A stretch of DNA of 39,175 bases, taken from NCBI GenBank assembly GCA_049977145.1, contig JBMFGW010000022.1:1-39175 (forward strand), in the 5' to 3' direction. The stretch comes from JAMDCX01 sp049977145 (lineage in GTDB: Bacteria > Planctomycetota > Phycisphaerae > WQYP01). The notes beneath the pieces are model-generated. The model was not told the DNA's origin, made no database searches, and was given only the letters and a program-made list of their open reading frames with translations. Below, piece after piece: positions 25,480 through 34,566 of the stretch (position 1 is the stretch's first letter; each line of letters opens with the position of its first letter). Both the position numbers and the translations under genes were made by a program.

Positions 25480-25505
25480 TGGCCCCCGTGATCGCCTGTT
25501 TTATC

Positions 25506-25533
25506 CCAAAGTTAGCCCATCGGCTAACTTTGG
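25506..25533. terminator. Hairpin between convergent rplQ and MFS gene
   Basis: A perfect 12-bp inverted repeat (25506-25517 with 25522-25533, loop CATC) lies 26 nt after rplQ and 31 nt from the end of the minus-strand MFS gene. It has no T-run on the plus side, so it may act as a bidirectional 3'-end or protective hairpin. Confidence 0.6.
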
Positions 25534-25564
25534 ACCAACGGTGAAAATATAAACACGCCACGCA

Positions 25565-26968
25565 TCACGCTTCCTGCACCAGCGACTGATTGGTGGTCTC
25601 CACACGGAACAACCATGTCACTACGCCGCCTAATACCGATCCTGCCGCCAGCAGCAATAACAATTTAGGCGTGCCAATCGCCTTGCCCAATACCGGAAGA
25701 AAAAATGTGCTCGCCACCGCACCCAGTCGCGAAAACGCAGTGGCAAAGCCATGGCCGGCGGCGCGGACATCCGTGGGGTAAACCTCCGCCGCTAAAACAT
25801 ACGTGGTGTTTCCTGGCCCGAAAGCGTTGAAGGCCTGGGATAACATCATCCCCAGAAAAACCAGCGCCAGAGCCAGAGTACTGTACTGCGGCAGCCATTG
25901 CAGGTACCCCCGTACCAATACGTGTTGCAGCGGAACGTGCATGGCCGTCAATGCCACCAGCACCAGCGCGGCGGCGCTGCCGACAAAACCGATAATCTGC
26001 GGCCAGATGCGGCCAATGCGATCGACGGTTAAGGCCAAAGGGACATACCCCAGCAGAAAAGTCACAGACAGAATCGCCGAACCCAGTATCTGCTGATGTG
26101 CGGTCTTAAAACCCAAGTGACCGAGAATCAGCGGGGTATAAATGGTCAGGTAGTAACCTACCAGGTCCATGATAAACCATGGGATGCACACCAGCAGTGT
26201 GGCGCGAATAAAACGCTTTTGAAATAACACGCGCCAGGGTGTTCTGGGGGCTACCGCCTTCTCTTGTTCTGCCGCCACAATTGCAGATAGTTCATCGGGC
26301 GAGATTGACGGATCTACGCGTGCCAAGACTGCCGCAGCTTTTTCGGCTTGGCCGTGCCGCAGATACCACCGGGGTGACTCGGGCAAATTACGCCGCAACC
26401 AGATGACAAAAAGCGCCGGCACCGCCCCGATAAGTAACATAAGCCGCCAGGCAACAGGGCCGAGTGATAAAAGGCTGTATGCCACCAATCCTGCGACAAT
26501 CGCACCGCCGGTCCACAAACCAAAAGTCCATGTGATCACGCCGCCGCGTTTGTTTTTCGGCATGAACTCGGCCATGTACGTGGCGCTGATAGGGTAATCC
26601 GCACCAATGCCCATCCCCAGCACAAATCGGAAGGCCACCAACGCATAAATATTCCACGCCGCACTGCAAAGAATGGCGGCGAAAAAAAAAGTGATCAAAT
26701 CAATAAGGTAAATGGCCTTGCGGCCAAAGCGATCCGCAACATGGCCACCAATAAGTGCCCCGATAAACGCGCCGGCCAGCGCGGAGGTTCCCACCCACCG
26801 ATATTGCGAAGGACCGAGGTGCCATTGTCTGGCCAGCAGCACCAACACCGCACCGACGATAATGGTGTCATATCCGTCAAGAAATATGCCCAAACCGGCT
26901 GCCCACGCCAGCCGCCGATGCAGCGGACTCATCGGGGCATTATCCATGCTTTCCAGCAGGCTGCTCAT
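25565..26968 (-). CDS. MFS transporter, sugar/organic-acid:H+ symporter-like
   Basis: A 467-residue, 12-helix major facilitator. TM1 has FLDGYDTIIVG, with the acidic pair (about Asp31, Asp34) seen in sugar porters and aromatic-acid:H+ symporters. Motif A is GGHVADRFGRKA (about 74-85). GIGADYPISATYMAEFMPK (TM4 and loop) and LPESPRWYLRHGQ resemble the general substrate transporter group. The substrate cannot be told from sequence. AAAGGAC lies 5 nt before the ATG. It is flanked upstream by the first of two hairpin repeats. Confidence 0.88.
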   Translation of the reverse strand: MSSLLESMDNAPMSPLHRRLAWAAGLGIFLDGYDTIIVGAVLVLLARQWHLGPSQYRWVGTSALAGAFIGALIGGHVADRFGRKAIYLIDLITFFFAAILCSAAWNIYALVAFRFVLGMGIGADYPISATYMAEFMPKNKRGGVITWTFGLWTGGAIVAGLVAYSLLSLGPVAWRLMLLIGAVPALFVIWLRRNLPESPRWYLRHGQAEKAAAVLARVDPSISPDELSAIVAAEQEKAVAPRTPWRVLFQKRFIRATLLVCIPWFIMDLVGYYLTIYTPLILGHLGFKTAHQQILGSAILSVTFLLGYVPLALTVDRIGRIWPQIIGFVGSAAALVLVALTAMHVPLQHVLVRGYLQWLPQYSTLALALVFLGMMLSQAFNAFGPGNTTYVLAAEVYPTDVRAAGHGFATAFSRLGAVASTFFLPVLGKAIGTPKLLLLLAAGSVLGGVVTWLFRVETTNQSLVQEA

Positions 26969-26997
26969 TAAAGTCCTTTCGTTAAGACACCCATCGC

Positions 26998-27023
26998 CAC
27001 CGCATCATCATGGCGGTGTTCAC
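26998..27023 (+). repeat. 26-nt hairpin repeat, copy 1
   Basis: CACCGC (26998-27003) pairs with GCGGTG (27013-27018), followed by TTCAC. A near-identical copy in the same orientation is at 27096-27121, with a single difference in the loop. It lies upstream of the MFS gene. Confidence 0.65.
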
Positions 27024-27095
27024 GGGGCGCTGCGATTAACCGGAGCACCGTGATGGCAATCCGGTGCCGTTTGCATCGATCGCGGCGCGCCGGGA

Positions 27096-27121
27096 CACCG
27101 CATTATCATGGCGGTGTTCAC
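27096..27121 (+). repeat. 26-nt hairpin repeat, copy 2
   Basis: Same hairpin as 26998-27023. It overlaps the stop codon of the phosphoesterase gene (27118-27120 on the minus strand), so the hairpin would form at the 3' end of that mRNA and may serve as its terminator or stabiliser. Confidence 0.65.
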
Positions 27122-30027
27122 TGGTCCCCCGCATCACTGGCAATATAATGTGTCAGCGGCTGATGTTGAACCTTGGCCAGATGCCGCAGATAGGCCATGA
27201 CCCGCAGATACGATGCTTTACCCTTCACCGCAATCCATTCCTGGCGCATCTGCTCCGGGCCGGGAACTTTCATCAGTTGCGTGGGCGTGAATTCGGAATC
27301 TGCCGCGCTCGCCGCCGTTGTGGGATGCTTTTTTAACCAGCGCGGAGAGAGCCAATGGCCCGTTTTGCCGGCTTTCCGCCGCAATTGTTCGCCCGGCCAC
27401 ATCCTGCCGGGATTATAGCGCGCCGGCACGCGAATATGCTGTAGCTTATAAGGGGCAAAGTTGGGGTGCTTTGTCCAGATCCCGGAAAGCACCTGAGCGT
27501 TGGCATCCCATTGGGACATGGGCGGCACATAAGTGATCGCCTCAATGGTACGCATCAGATTGACCTGGGAATAGCGGTGCGTAATCAACATGCCCGGTTT
27601 CATCCACGGGCTGACTATCACCGCGAAAGACCGATGAGCGTCAACGTGATCCGCGCCGGACTGCGCATCGTCTTCGGTGATAAATATAGCCATGTGTTTC
27701 CATTGAGGGGTGCGGCTTAATTCCGCAACAATCTGCCCGGTGGCCAGATCATTGTTCGCAACGTAGTACTGGGGCGTGTAATAGCCCGGTGTTCGTCCGG
27801 CGGTGTGATCATCGGGAAGCCAGATATACATAAAGTGCGGCAGATTATTTGGATGGGCGGCAATGAATTCATGGACAACATGGGACCGGTCCGTATCTAA
27901 AATAAAGCGATTCCATGCCGGGAAGTGTTTGCCAAGATGTTTAGCCATGTCCGGGCTGATCTGACCGGCCTGACTGCGCGATACAAATTCACCAAAATCC
28001 ATAAATGAAACGTGATTGGTCAGCAGGTCATTAAAAATAAACATGCCGCCGGGATAGGAAATCCATGGATTGGACCAGTGCTTAAGCTGGCTTAAATTAA
28101 GGTAATCAGAATACGGATCATCAGCGCCACTGAACCCGGTATTGGAATGATAAGCTTGACCTTCCAAATTCTGCGACCAGCCCGGATTCGGTATGATGCC
28201 GCGGTTGGAATAATACATGGGCCAAGTACGTTGGACAAAATCAGAATCCTCCGCGGAAGTGGTCCACTGGTGGCCCTGGGCGGTGACTTCGCCATCCATG
28301 TAAAAATTCACGCACAAACCGTACTGATCCGCCAGGGCGTAGAGATTCGGCAGTTCCGTGCGATCGTATAAATCCAATTGCGGATCAGCCCATTTGCCGG
28401 CCCGTTTGTAAGCCCCAAATTCTTCATCAAAGGTTTTATTTTCCCGCAAAATAAATACCACATATCGGATGTGGTGGTGAATAAAGCGGGTGGCAATTTG
28501 GTTTTGTGCCGCCAACTTTGCCCGCTGTGCCCGCGAAAAGCCATCGTTGGCCAGAGCCGCCTGCGTCCATGCCTGCAGATGAGCCGGTAGATCAGCCAAG
28601 GCAATGCGTTGCACCGTGCCAGGCATGGAATCGCCGATCCATTGATGATGCAGATCCGATGCCGATCCCAACCCTTTGGCGGAAACCACATAGAGCGCGT
28701 GGCGATACACACATACATTTGTCGGATACCAGCCGGTGGGAATCAGTCCCTCCGCCTTCCCGGTTGTCGCATCAAAAATCGCCACGTCATCATTCCCGGC
28801 ATTGCCAGCAAATACCTTGCCATCGGCTACAGCTAACGCATCGGGAAAAGTTCCTGGCGGCGCACCGTGATAGGGGCGGTCCATGGCCATGCCGCATATC
28901 GCCATGGTTTTGACATCCACCTCGCTGAGAATATCGGCATTGGCGCAGGCTACCCATACACGGGCGGAATTACCCACCGTCGCCAGTGCGGTGGGATGGA
29001 TGCCGGGGAGCCGATTCCGTAGCCCCGTCGGCGGTCCGATGCGGATAAAACCCAATGATCGCAGGCTGTGCGCATCCAAGATCGATACGCCATTATCGCC
29101 CCAATCACTGACCACCAATCGGCGGCCATGATCGGCAGTGACCACCTGGAATGGCATGGCACCGGCGTTGGCGTAAACGGTATGACCCGTTTTGATATTA
29201 ATGCGTGCCACGCTGTTGCTCAATAAGCCCGTGGTGAATATATGCGTGCCACCGGGTCCTACCGCCACGGAATCCGGATAAAAATCCCAGGCGCTGTGTG
29301 TTTTCTGCTTCGGCAGCGGAATAATTGACCCCTGGTTGCTGGGGCCATTCTTGCCTTTAGAATCAAACTGTTCGCCCTGATATTGATATGGGTACTGTCT
29401 TTTAGAAAAAGTCTGAAAAACCAAATGATATTTGCGAAGTAATTTAAGATGGCCATTCTCCAGATGCAACGCCAGCACATTATTAGAAACTCCACCGGCG
29501 GCATAAATCATGCCATCGGGTCCGGTGGCCAACCCTTGAAACACGCTCTGCTTGGAAATGCCGAGCACCAGTTTATTTCCCCAGGGCTTACCCTTCAGAA
29601 AGCCCAGTTGCGATTTCTCCGCAAGTTGCTTTGCATCCATGACCGTCAACGTTTGCCGAAATGCCGCCCCGGAGGCTTCCACCACCACATTGTTACCGCT
29701 GCCCACCACCCCTATGGCAAAATTAGGCGTCATGGCCACAGTACCAACCGGGCTGATGATACGATCCGTGGCGGTTTTATGGATGACCGGTGCGGTCTTT
29801 TGTGCTCTTATGGCGGAAATACCCGGCGTCAGCATCGCATACGTCGCGACCAACAGCATCCAACGCCGCGAAGTTCCACGGGCCGGCGTCGTGCTGACGT
29901 GTTTAGCACGTTGCTTCGTGGTGCCCCCGTCGATGCTTGACCGTTGGTGAAGCACCCTACCCGTTGAAAACTTTCTGGTGCCGCCGTGTATATGCAGCAC
30001 TCGTCTGATCCGCAAATCTATTTTCAT
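27118..30027 (-). CDS. Secreted YncE-type beta-propeller / phosphoesterase fusion protein
   Basis: About 969 residues. A long basic N-terminus leads to a hydrophobic segment (RRWMLLVATYAMLTPGISA, about 55-73), a signal or anchor with an unusually long n-region. Residues about 95-440 show repeated propeller motifs such as GLATGPDGMIYAAGG and SVAVGPGGTHIF. From about 520 follows a phosphoesterase domain (PF04185-like) with FILRENKTFDEEFGAY, then DDHTAGRTPGYY and ITEDDAQSGADHVDAHRS as probable metal-site segments. Such fusions are annotated as YncE/alkaline-phosphatase-family proteins; the substrate is unknown. I chose ATG 30027 with AAAGG about 11 nt upstream; the frame also opens at GTG 30081. 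It is divergent from the small lipoprotein gene. Confidence 0.85.
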   Translation of the reverse strand: MKIDLRIRRVLHIHGGTRKFSTGRVLHQRSSIDGGTTKQRAKHVSTTPARGTSRRWMLLVATYAMLTPGISAIRAQKTAPVIHKTATDRIISPVGTVAMTPNFAIGVVGSGNNVVVEASGAAFRQTLTVMDAKQLAEKSQLGFLKGKPWGNKLVLGISKQSVFQGLATGPDGMIYAAGGVSNNVLALHLENGHLKLLRKYHLVFQTFSKRQYPYQYQGEQFDSKGKNGPSNQGSIIPLPKQKTHSAWDFYPDSVAVGPGGTHIFTTGLLSNSVARINIKTGHTVYANAGAMPFQVVTADHGRRLVVSDWGDNGVSILDAHSLRSLGFIRIGPPTGLRNRLPGIHPTALATVGNSARVWVACANADILSEVDVKTMAICGMAMDRPYHGAPPGTFPDALAVADGKVFAGNAGNDDVAIFDATTGKAEGLIPTGWYPTNVCVYRHALYVVSAKGLGSASDLHHQWIGDSMPGTVQRIALADLPAHLQAWTQAALANDGFSRAQRAKLAAQNQIATRFIHHHIRYVVFILRENKTFDEEFGAYKRAGKWADPQLDLYDRTELPNLYALADQYGLCVNFYMDGEVTAQGHQWTTSAEDSDFVQRTWPMYYSNRGIIPNPGWSQNLEGQAYHSNTGFSGADDPYSDYLNLSQLKHWSNPWISYPGGMFIFNDLLTNHVSFMDFGEFVSRSQAGQISPDMAKHLGKHFPAWNRFILDTDRSHVVHEFIAAHPNNLPHFMYIWLPDDHTAGRTPGYYTPQYYVANNDLATGQIVAELSRTPQWKHMAIFITEDDAQSGADHVDAHRSFAVIVSPWMKPGMLITHRYSQVNLMRTIEAITYVPPMSQWDANAQVLSGIWTKHPNFAPYKLQHIRVPARYNPGRMWPGEQLRRKAGKTGHWLSPRWLKKHPTTAASAADSEFTPTQLMKVPGPEQMRQEWIAVKGKASYLRVMAYLRHLAKVQHQPLTHYIASDAGDQ

Positions 30028-30419
30028 AACAATGAAGCCTTTTGTAAAAACCGTGGTGGCATGGCCGGAGCCAATGACCACCGAAAATCATAACATAAAA
30101 ACCACCTCGCCGACGGTGGCGGTAATCACCGGCTAACAACCACCGCATGATTCTGTCTGCAGTCTAGTGCGCGACAATTTAGAATTGATTACGCTTACAA
30201 TAATTTCTCATCAAGCGTGAGGACGTCTGTCGTAAGGTGTGGTGCAGCATGGAAAAAACATTTCCGCGCCCGTCTATCTGGATAAAAATGGGCACACCGC
30301 AGTCCGACCATAGTGCGGATCTCATGGAATGACACCATAGGACTGCCACGCTGAATTCGGGGTGTTTCTATGTTGCTGATACATAACTAATACTTATCGA
30401 ATGTATATCAATTATTTAT

Positions 30420-30448
30420 TTGCCTAATCCATCGTGAAAGCCGATAGT
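30420..30448 (+). promoter_or_regulatory. Candidate promoter of lipoprotein gene, copy 1
   Basis: TTGCCT (30420-30425), a 17-nt spacer, then GATAGT (30443-30448), placing the start point about 26 nt before the ATG. Both hexamers are identical in copy 2, although bases near them differ between copies. Confidence 0.45.
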
Positions 30449-30480
30449 GTATTTGTGAGTTTTACATAAAGGAGCTCAAC

Positions 30481-30681
30481 ATGTTGTTTCAATATCTTAT
30501 CAAAGTATCTCCCATACTAGGCCTGATTGTTATTGCAGGTTTGGTCGGTGGATGTAGTCAGCAAAGCGCCATGACGTCACGTCCATCGCAAGCCATCCGA
30601 ACGCAAACGCGGAATGTCTGCCAGGTCGCGGGTCCCTATGCGCAAAACGTGCATTGGGGTGATGAGTTCACTCCCAATTAA
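30481..30681 (+). CDS. Small putative lipoprotein, copy 1
   Basis: A 66-residue protein with an N-terminal hydrophobic helix and a lipobox-like GLVGGC (Cys25), followed by a polar Ser/Gln/Thr-rich mature part of about 42 residues ending GDEFTPN. It is probably membrane-anchored after signal peptidase II processing. I recognise no family. The ribosome site AAAGGAG (30468-30474) is 6 nt from the ATG. The 201-bp gene is identical at every base to 34963-35163. It is divergent from the phosphoesterase gene. Confidence 0.75.
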   Translation: MLFQYLIKVSPILGLIVIAGLVGGCSQQSAMTSRPSQAIRTQTRNVCQVAGPYAQNVHWGDEFTPN

Positions 30682-30708
30682 GACATGGGAAGTGCCTCCT
30701 GGCTTAAA

Positions 30709-30971
30709 AGTTGCGACTTCTCGGTTGCTTTGTACCCATCACGGTCAACGTTTGCCGAAATGCCGTTCCGGAGGCTTCTATCATAACATTGTTACCGCTG
30801 CCCAGCACCCCAATGGCTAGACGGCATGGCCACCGTGCCAACGGGATCAATCGTCCGATTCGTCGCGGTTTTATGAATAACCGTCGGGATGTTATTCGCT
30901 TGGCTGGAAACCTCGGCGGCTAAGAGACAACGCGATCAGTACACACCGAAAAATAATAAGATAAAAACCAC
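30709..30971 (-). pseudogene. 5' remnant of a second phosphoesterase gene
   Basis: 30709-30890 aligns with 29606-29791 inside the intact phosphoesterase gene, for example sharing GGTCAACGTTTGCCGAAATG with one mismatch and CATTGTTACCGCTGCCCA exactly, but with small deletions that break the frame. After a gap, 30944-30971 aligns with 30078-30105, the DNA just upstream of that gene. The piece is therefore the start of a paralogue with internal and 3' losses. The rest of the spacer up to 31297 has two hairpins and no convincing gene. Confidence 0.75.
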
Positions 30972-31003
30972 TCCTCCAGCGACTGAGGCGTTCGCTGGAG
31001 GAG
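30971..31003. other. Long perfect hairpin
   Basis: Arms 30971-30982 and 30992-31003 are perfectly complementary (12 bp, 9-nt loop), and flanking CCA/TGG bases can pair beyond a bulge. It begins exactly where similarity to the phosphoesterase upstream region ends. Function unknown; possibly a 3'-end hairpin. Confidence 0.5.
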
Positions 31004-31214
31004 GGTGGAACGGGGGCTTGCTCTCGTACTATTCTGCTATTCTCCCCTTTATTTCCGGCAAGCGATCACGATGACACGAAAAATACCGCGGGTTGCCATC
31101 GCCCGGCTGCAAGCAGGCGTGTCGCGATGGATTGTACGCCGCGGTTTACCGGCAAAGCCGTTGGCGCGTCGTGAATGCTTACCATTGATAAACCTTCGTT
31201 AAACCCGCCCCTCC

Positions 31215-31257
31215 GCCCGCCCCTCCAGCGGCGGTTCCGACTGGAGGGGTTGCGGGC
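31215..31257 (-). terminator. Candidate terminator hairpin of the PEP-CTERM gene
   Basis: Arms CCCCTCCAG (31220-31228) and CTGGAGGGG (31241-31249) pair perfectly, and outer arms GCCCG/CGGGC (31215-31219, 31253-31257) extend the stem. It lies 40 nt past the stop of the minus-strand gene. No T-run follows, so an intrinsic terminator is only one option. Its arm shares CCTCCAGCG with the hairpin at 30971. Confidence 0.4.
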
Positions 31258-31296
31258 GTGGATGGCGAGAGAACAGTCCTGCATTTTTTGTATGCG

Positions 31297-34200
31297 TTAC
31301 ACGTTGATTCGGCGGCGAATCGACAATCCTCCCATCATTACCAAACCACCCAAGGCCACCAGCGCCAGCGTGGCTGGCTCGGGAACGGAGGTGTAGTTGA
31401 TCGTTGCGGGGTCGAAATTAACCGCATAGCCGTTGTTGGTGGGATCGAACTCACTGAACTGAAAATCAAGGGAGTTACTGGTAATGTCGGCAGGGGTAAT
31501 TATGTCGCCGAGATTCCAAGTTCCTCCCGGATTGTAGTATCCACCATTTGCGAAGCCGGAGTAAACGCCGTCAAGCGCGTCGGCTCCCTTAGCGCTACGC
31601 CCGGTACCGAAGCCGGTAACATCCGTGAGGTTCGCGTACATGAGGCCACCGGTGGTGGATGTGATTTCCCAAGCATAAAATTGCGAATTGGGGTTGTTAA
31701 ATACCAATATGGCGTCGCCCGTGGTGCGATTCACGGTGAGGCTTACATCGGTTACCGCTGGGGCGCTAGCTGCCGGGGAAGACATCACGGACATCCGTGG
31801 TGCGGCCTTCACAGTGCCCGCGGAAATCGCGGACTCTGTGATGCCCACGTTGTTGTACACGGTGGCCAAATCTCCGGTGCTCACATTACCAGTTCCAACA
31901 AAATCACCTTGGCTCCAAGTAGCACCTGAAACGATACCCACATTGTTATACACCGTTGCGAGATCACCGGTAGTGACGGAACCCTTTCCGGTGGTATCTC
32001 CGGCTATTCTCTGCATGACCGCGAAGTTACCGGTTCCATTGTTCACTACCGCCCACACGGTGTCGTTGGCGGTGTTGATGCCATAGGAACCCAGTGCGTT
32101 TTCACCTGCGGTGGCGGGATTGTACGCCCCGGTGTACTCGGTCGGCGTACCGCCGGTATCGCCGAAGTTAGCGGCCTGATAGATGGAGCCGTTGTACCAG
32201 GCCAGCGTCGGGCTATTGCTGCCGTTGCTAATGGAACTGGGATTGTAGCTCATCTGGACCACATGCGTGTCACTACCGGTACCGGTGATATTGGCGACGT
32301 CACTGACCACACTGTTGTTGGCCGTTGGGGCGTTGGCAAAATCCACGGACAAGGTTGTGGCCACACTGGCGGTTCCACCGAGGAACTGGACATTGGTCTG
32401 CTGGCTGCCGGTTTCATTGGCTCTCTGAATGTTGTAGCCATTGTAGGATTCACCGGCCAAAATCGCCGCTGAATTGGCGGTTCCGGCATGACCTACGTTC
32501 CCGGTTACGCTGGCGGTGAGAACATAATTGTTTGTTCCCAGATCGTTGGCAGAGGCTCCGGCAACGGCGTTGCCATCCAGGCCGGTGGCATCGTTCTGTG
32601 CGGTAATACTATTGATCTGCACCTGATATTGACCATTGAGCAGCGTGGGCTGCAAAGTGGCACCGGGGGTAAAGTCCGCGGCATTGACACTTTGGCCATC
32701 GCCGATGACGGTGTTGGCAGCCAACGCGGAATCCAGCGTCCAGGCACTGGCATATTGGGTGTTGGCGGCATCAATGCCGGTTGGAGCGGCGGTGATGACG
32801 GCGGCATCACGCAGGCCGATGTCCTTACCACCCTGGTAATTTGCGGTGTGCGGAGCGTTTTGAAGCTGCGCGTAGAAAGTTCCCGCTCCATTATTGGCGG
32901 TGGACTGGGCATCCTGCAGTTGCGCCTGCTGGTAGATGTTGCCAATCACATACACTCGGCCCGTGGGATTTTGCGTTGCCCCCAGCGCGGAATCGAGTTG
33001 GGTCAGGCCAAAGCTGGCGTAGCCAATGTAGTATTTGGCTGTTGTGTAGGCGCCGCCGATAGTTTCCGTGCCCGGAACGTAATAGCTTACGCTGCGCGTG
33101 GCGGTTTCGGTTCCCGAATCGCCGGCGTTGGTGGTGCTGCCAAAAATAGTATTGGCATTATTCGGATCAGCCGCCATGGTGATGTAGCTGGTGTCACCCG
33201 TCGGGGCGTCTTTTAACAGCCCCGGTGCCGCACCCGATCCGGTGGGCCCCGCGATGGCCGTGCTGCCCGCAAGTTCAACCGTGGTTAAGCTGTTGGGTGT
33301 GTAATCCACAACATTGGATGCGGTCGATCCGATGGTGTTGGTGGTGGTCAATGTTACATTCTGGGTAACGGAATTCACCGTCGTGGGACTGTTGGGGATT
33401 AGAATATCACCGAAATTAACCCCCGCCGAACCACCCGCATTATTAATTAACCGATTGGCGACAACCTGATTGGCGGTGAGGGTTACCGTTAGCGGCGTGG
33501 ATTGGTTGGCATTACTGCGATTAAGAATGTTAACCGTGGCGGTGGATGGTCCGGTGACGCTGTTAAGAGTGCCGGCCTCAATTCCCGAGGCGTTGAAGCC
33601 GACAGTAATAGGCGTACTGGCGTTGGGCCCCAGTGGATTTGTTCCAGCCAATCCGGTACCAACACCGCCGGGGGCGTTGCCGCTATTATTGGCCGCCTGA
33701 CCAACGACAATGTAGTTGACACTGTCGGCACCGCTGGCTGAAGTATTGGTCAATGTTAACGTTGCGGTGGCCGGTGTGGAGTTGACAATCCGGTTGAAGC
33801 TCACGCTGCTATTGTTCAAAGACAGTATGCCATCCGAAGGTGGCGCGGTGACAGTCGTTCCGGTTACCGTCAGTTCGGGGGCGTAAAGCGGCGGGTTGTG
33901 GGACGTATAGCCGTCGGCGCCTGTAATTTCCGCAGCTACCGTGTTGTTTCCCGGAGTAAACAGCAGGCGGATATCACCGGCATTATTGATATCGTTGGCC
34001 AGATAGGTACTCAACGCGGAAGAAGGTGAGCTGACGCTCAGCGTGTTTACCGTACCCACGGTGTTGCTGTACGACACGGTACCCAGAGAGAATAAAGTGT
34101 TATTGGATGTCTTACCGAAAGTTGTACCGACATCACCATACGCTCCGCTGGCATTGGGAACGGCATTACTTAATGTTGAGGCGCTGGTAAGTGTGGAGAG

Positions 34201-34566
34201 ATATACATTAATAGGACCTGCCGCCTGCCAGGTGGCGGTATTGGTGTCGAAAGCCAGATTCAAGCCGGTGATGCTCGATAGATTGGTCCCGGCGGGGATT
34301 GAGTTGCCCCCCGCGTTGAGCAGGTTGGCCGCGTTGACATCCATCACCCCGTATTCGGTGTAGGAACCGTTATTTTCGACCAGCATGTACTCCTCGCTGT
34401 CCTGGGTTGGCCCCGTCGACTCGACGCTCCAGGTGGTTGAGGTGCTGGTGCTGTAGCTGCCGCTGCTGGCTGCGGCAACCGCAGGGGGAATATGTCCGGC
34501 CAGTGCGGCAAATGCCGCCGCCGCCAAAATTCCCGAGGACATTGTGAAACCATTTACGATACGCAT
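31297..34566 (-). CDS. PEP-CTERM-anchored exported protein with dockerin-like repeats
   Basis: A 1089-residue protein rich in Thr, Asn, Ala and Gly. The N-terminal signal peptide runs to about residue 32 (ILAAAAFAALAGHIPPAVAA). The central part is beta-rich with Asn/Thr-rich repeats. Residues about 856-909 hold two dockerin-like units, each ending GDLATVYNNVG and preceded by DTTGKGSVT or DFVGTGNVS. The C-terminus (about 1061-1089) is a PEP-CTERM signal: VPEPATLALVALGGL, a hydrophobic span and RRR. Such proteins are sorted by an exosortase, none of which lies here. AAAGGAG lies 7 nt before the ATG. Its 5' end abuts copy 2 of the duplicated module, which probably supplies its promoter. Function unknown; probably surface or matrix. 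Confidence 0.85.
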   Translation of the reverse strand: MRIVNGFTMSSGILAAAAFAALAGHIPPAVAAASSGSYSTSTSTTWSVESTGPTQDSEEYMLVENNGSYTEYGVMDVNAANLLNAGGNSIPAGTNLSSITGLNLAFDTNTATWQAAGPINVYLSTLTSASTLSNAVPNASGAYGDVGTTFGKTSNNTLFSLGTVSYSNTVGTVNTLSVSSPSSALSTYLANDINNAGDIRLLFTPGNNTVAAEITGADGYTSHNPPLYAPELTVTGTTVTAPPSDGILSLNNSSVSFNRIVNSTPATATLTLTNTSASGADSVNYIVVGQAANNSGNAPGGVGTGLAGTNPLGPNASTPITVGFNASGIEAGTLNSVTGPSTATVNILNRSNANQSTPLTVTLTANQVVANRLINNAGGSAGVNFGDILIPNSPTTVNSVTQNVTLTTTNTIGSTASNVVDYTPNSLTTVELAGSTAIAGPTGSGAAPGLLKDAPTGDTSYITMAADPNNANTIFGSTTNAGDSGTETATRSVSYYVPGTETIGGAYTTAKYYIGYASFGLTQLDSALGATQNPTGRVYVIGNIYQQAQLQDAQSTANNGAGTFYAQLQNAPHTANYQGGKDIGLRDAAVITAAPTGIDAANTQYASAWTLDSALAANTVIGDGQSVNAADFTPGATLQPTLLNGQYQVQINSITAQNDATGLDGNAVAGASANDLGTNNYVLTASVTGNVGHAGTANSAAILAGESYNGYNIQRANETGSQQTNVQFLGGTASVATTLSVDFANAPTANNSVVSDVANITGTGSDTHVVQMSYNPSSISNGSNSPTLAWYNGSIYQAANFGDTGGTPTEYTGAYNPATAGENALGSYGINTANDTVWAVVNNGTGNFAVMQRIAGDTTGKGSVTTGDLATVYNNVGIVSGATWSQGDFVGTGNVSTGDLATVYNNVGITESAISAGTVKAAPRMSVMSSPAASAPAVTDVSLTVNRTTGDAILVFNNPNSQFYAWEITSTTGGLMYANLTDVTGFGTGRSAKGADALDGVYSGFANGGYYNPGGTWNLGDIITPADITSNSLDFQFSEFDPTNNGYAVNFDPATINYTSVPEPATLALVALGGLVMMGGLSIRRRINV

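Larger units (their letters stand above)
30121..30682. repeat. Duplicated 562-bp module, copy 1
   Basis: The whole stretch recurs in the same orientation at 34603-35164 (offset 4,482 bp, no indels seen). It comprises about 360 bp of non-coding DNA plus the small lipoprotein gene. By eye I count about 12 substitutions, all upstream of the gene. The match stops 1 nt after the stop codon on the right and at GGTAATCACC on the left. Confidence 0.9.

Noticed and set aside
31070..31202. A 43-codon frame beginning MTRKIPRVAIARLQAG
   Set aside because: Very short, no ribosome site, arginine-rich as expected by chance in GC-rich DNA, no family recognised.
31258..33741. Several long plus-strand frames opposite the PEP-CTERM gene (for example 32488-33216)
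   Set aside because: They are antisense shadows produced by the biased Thr/Asn/Ala/Gly codons of the real gene; the minus frame has a signal peptide, ribosome site and sorting signal.
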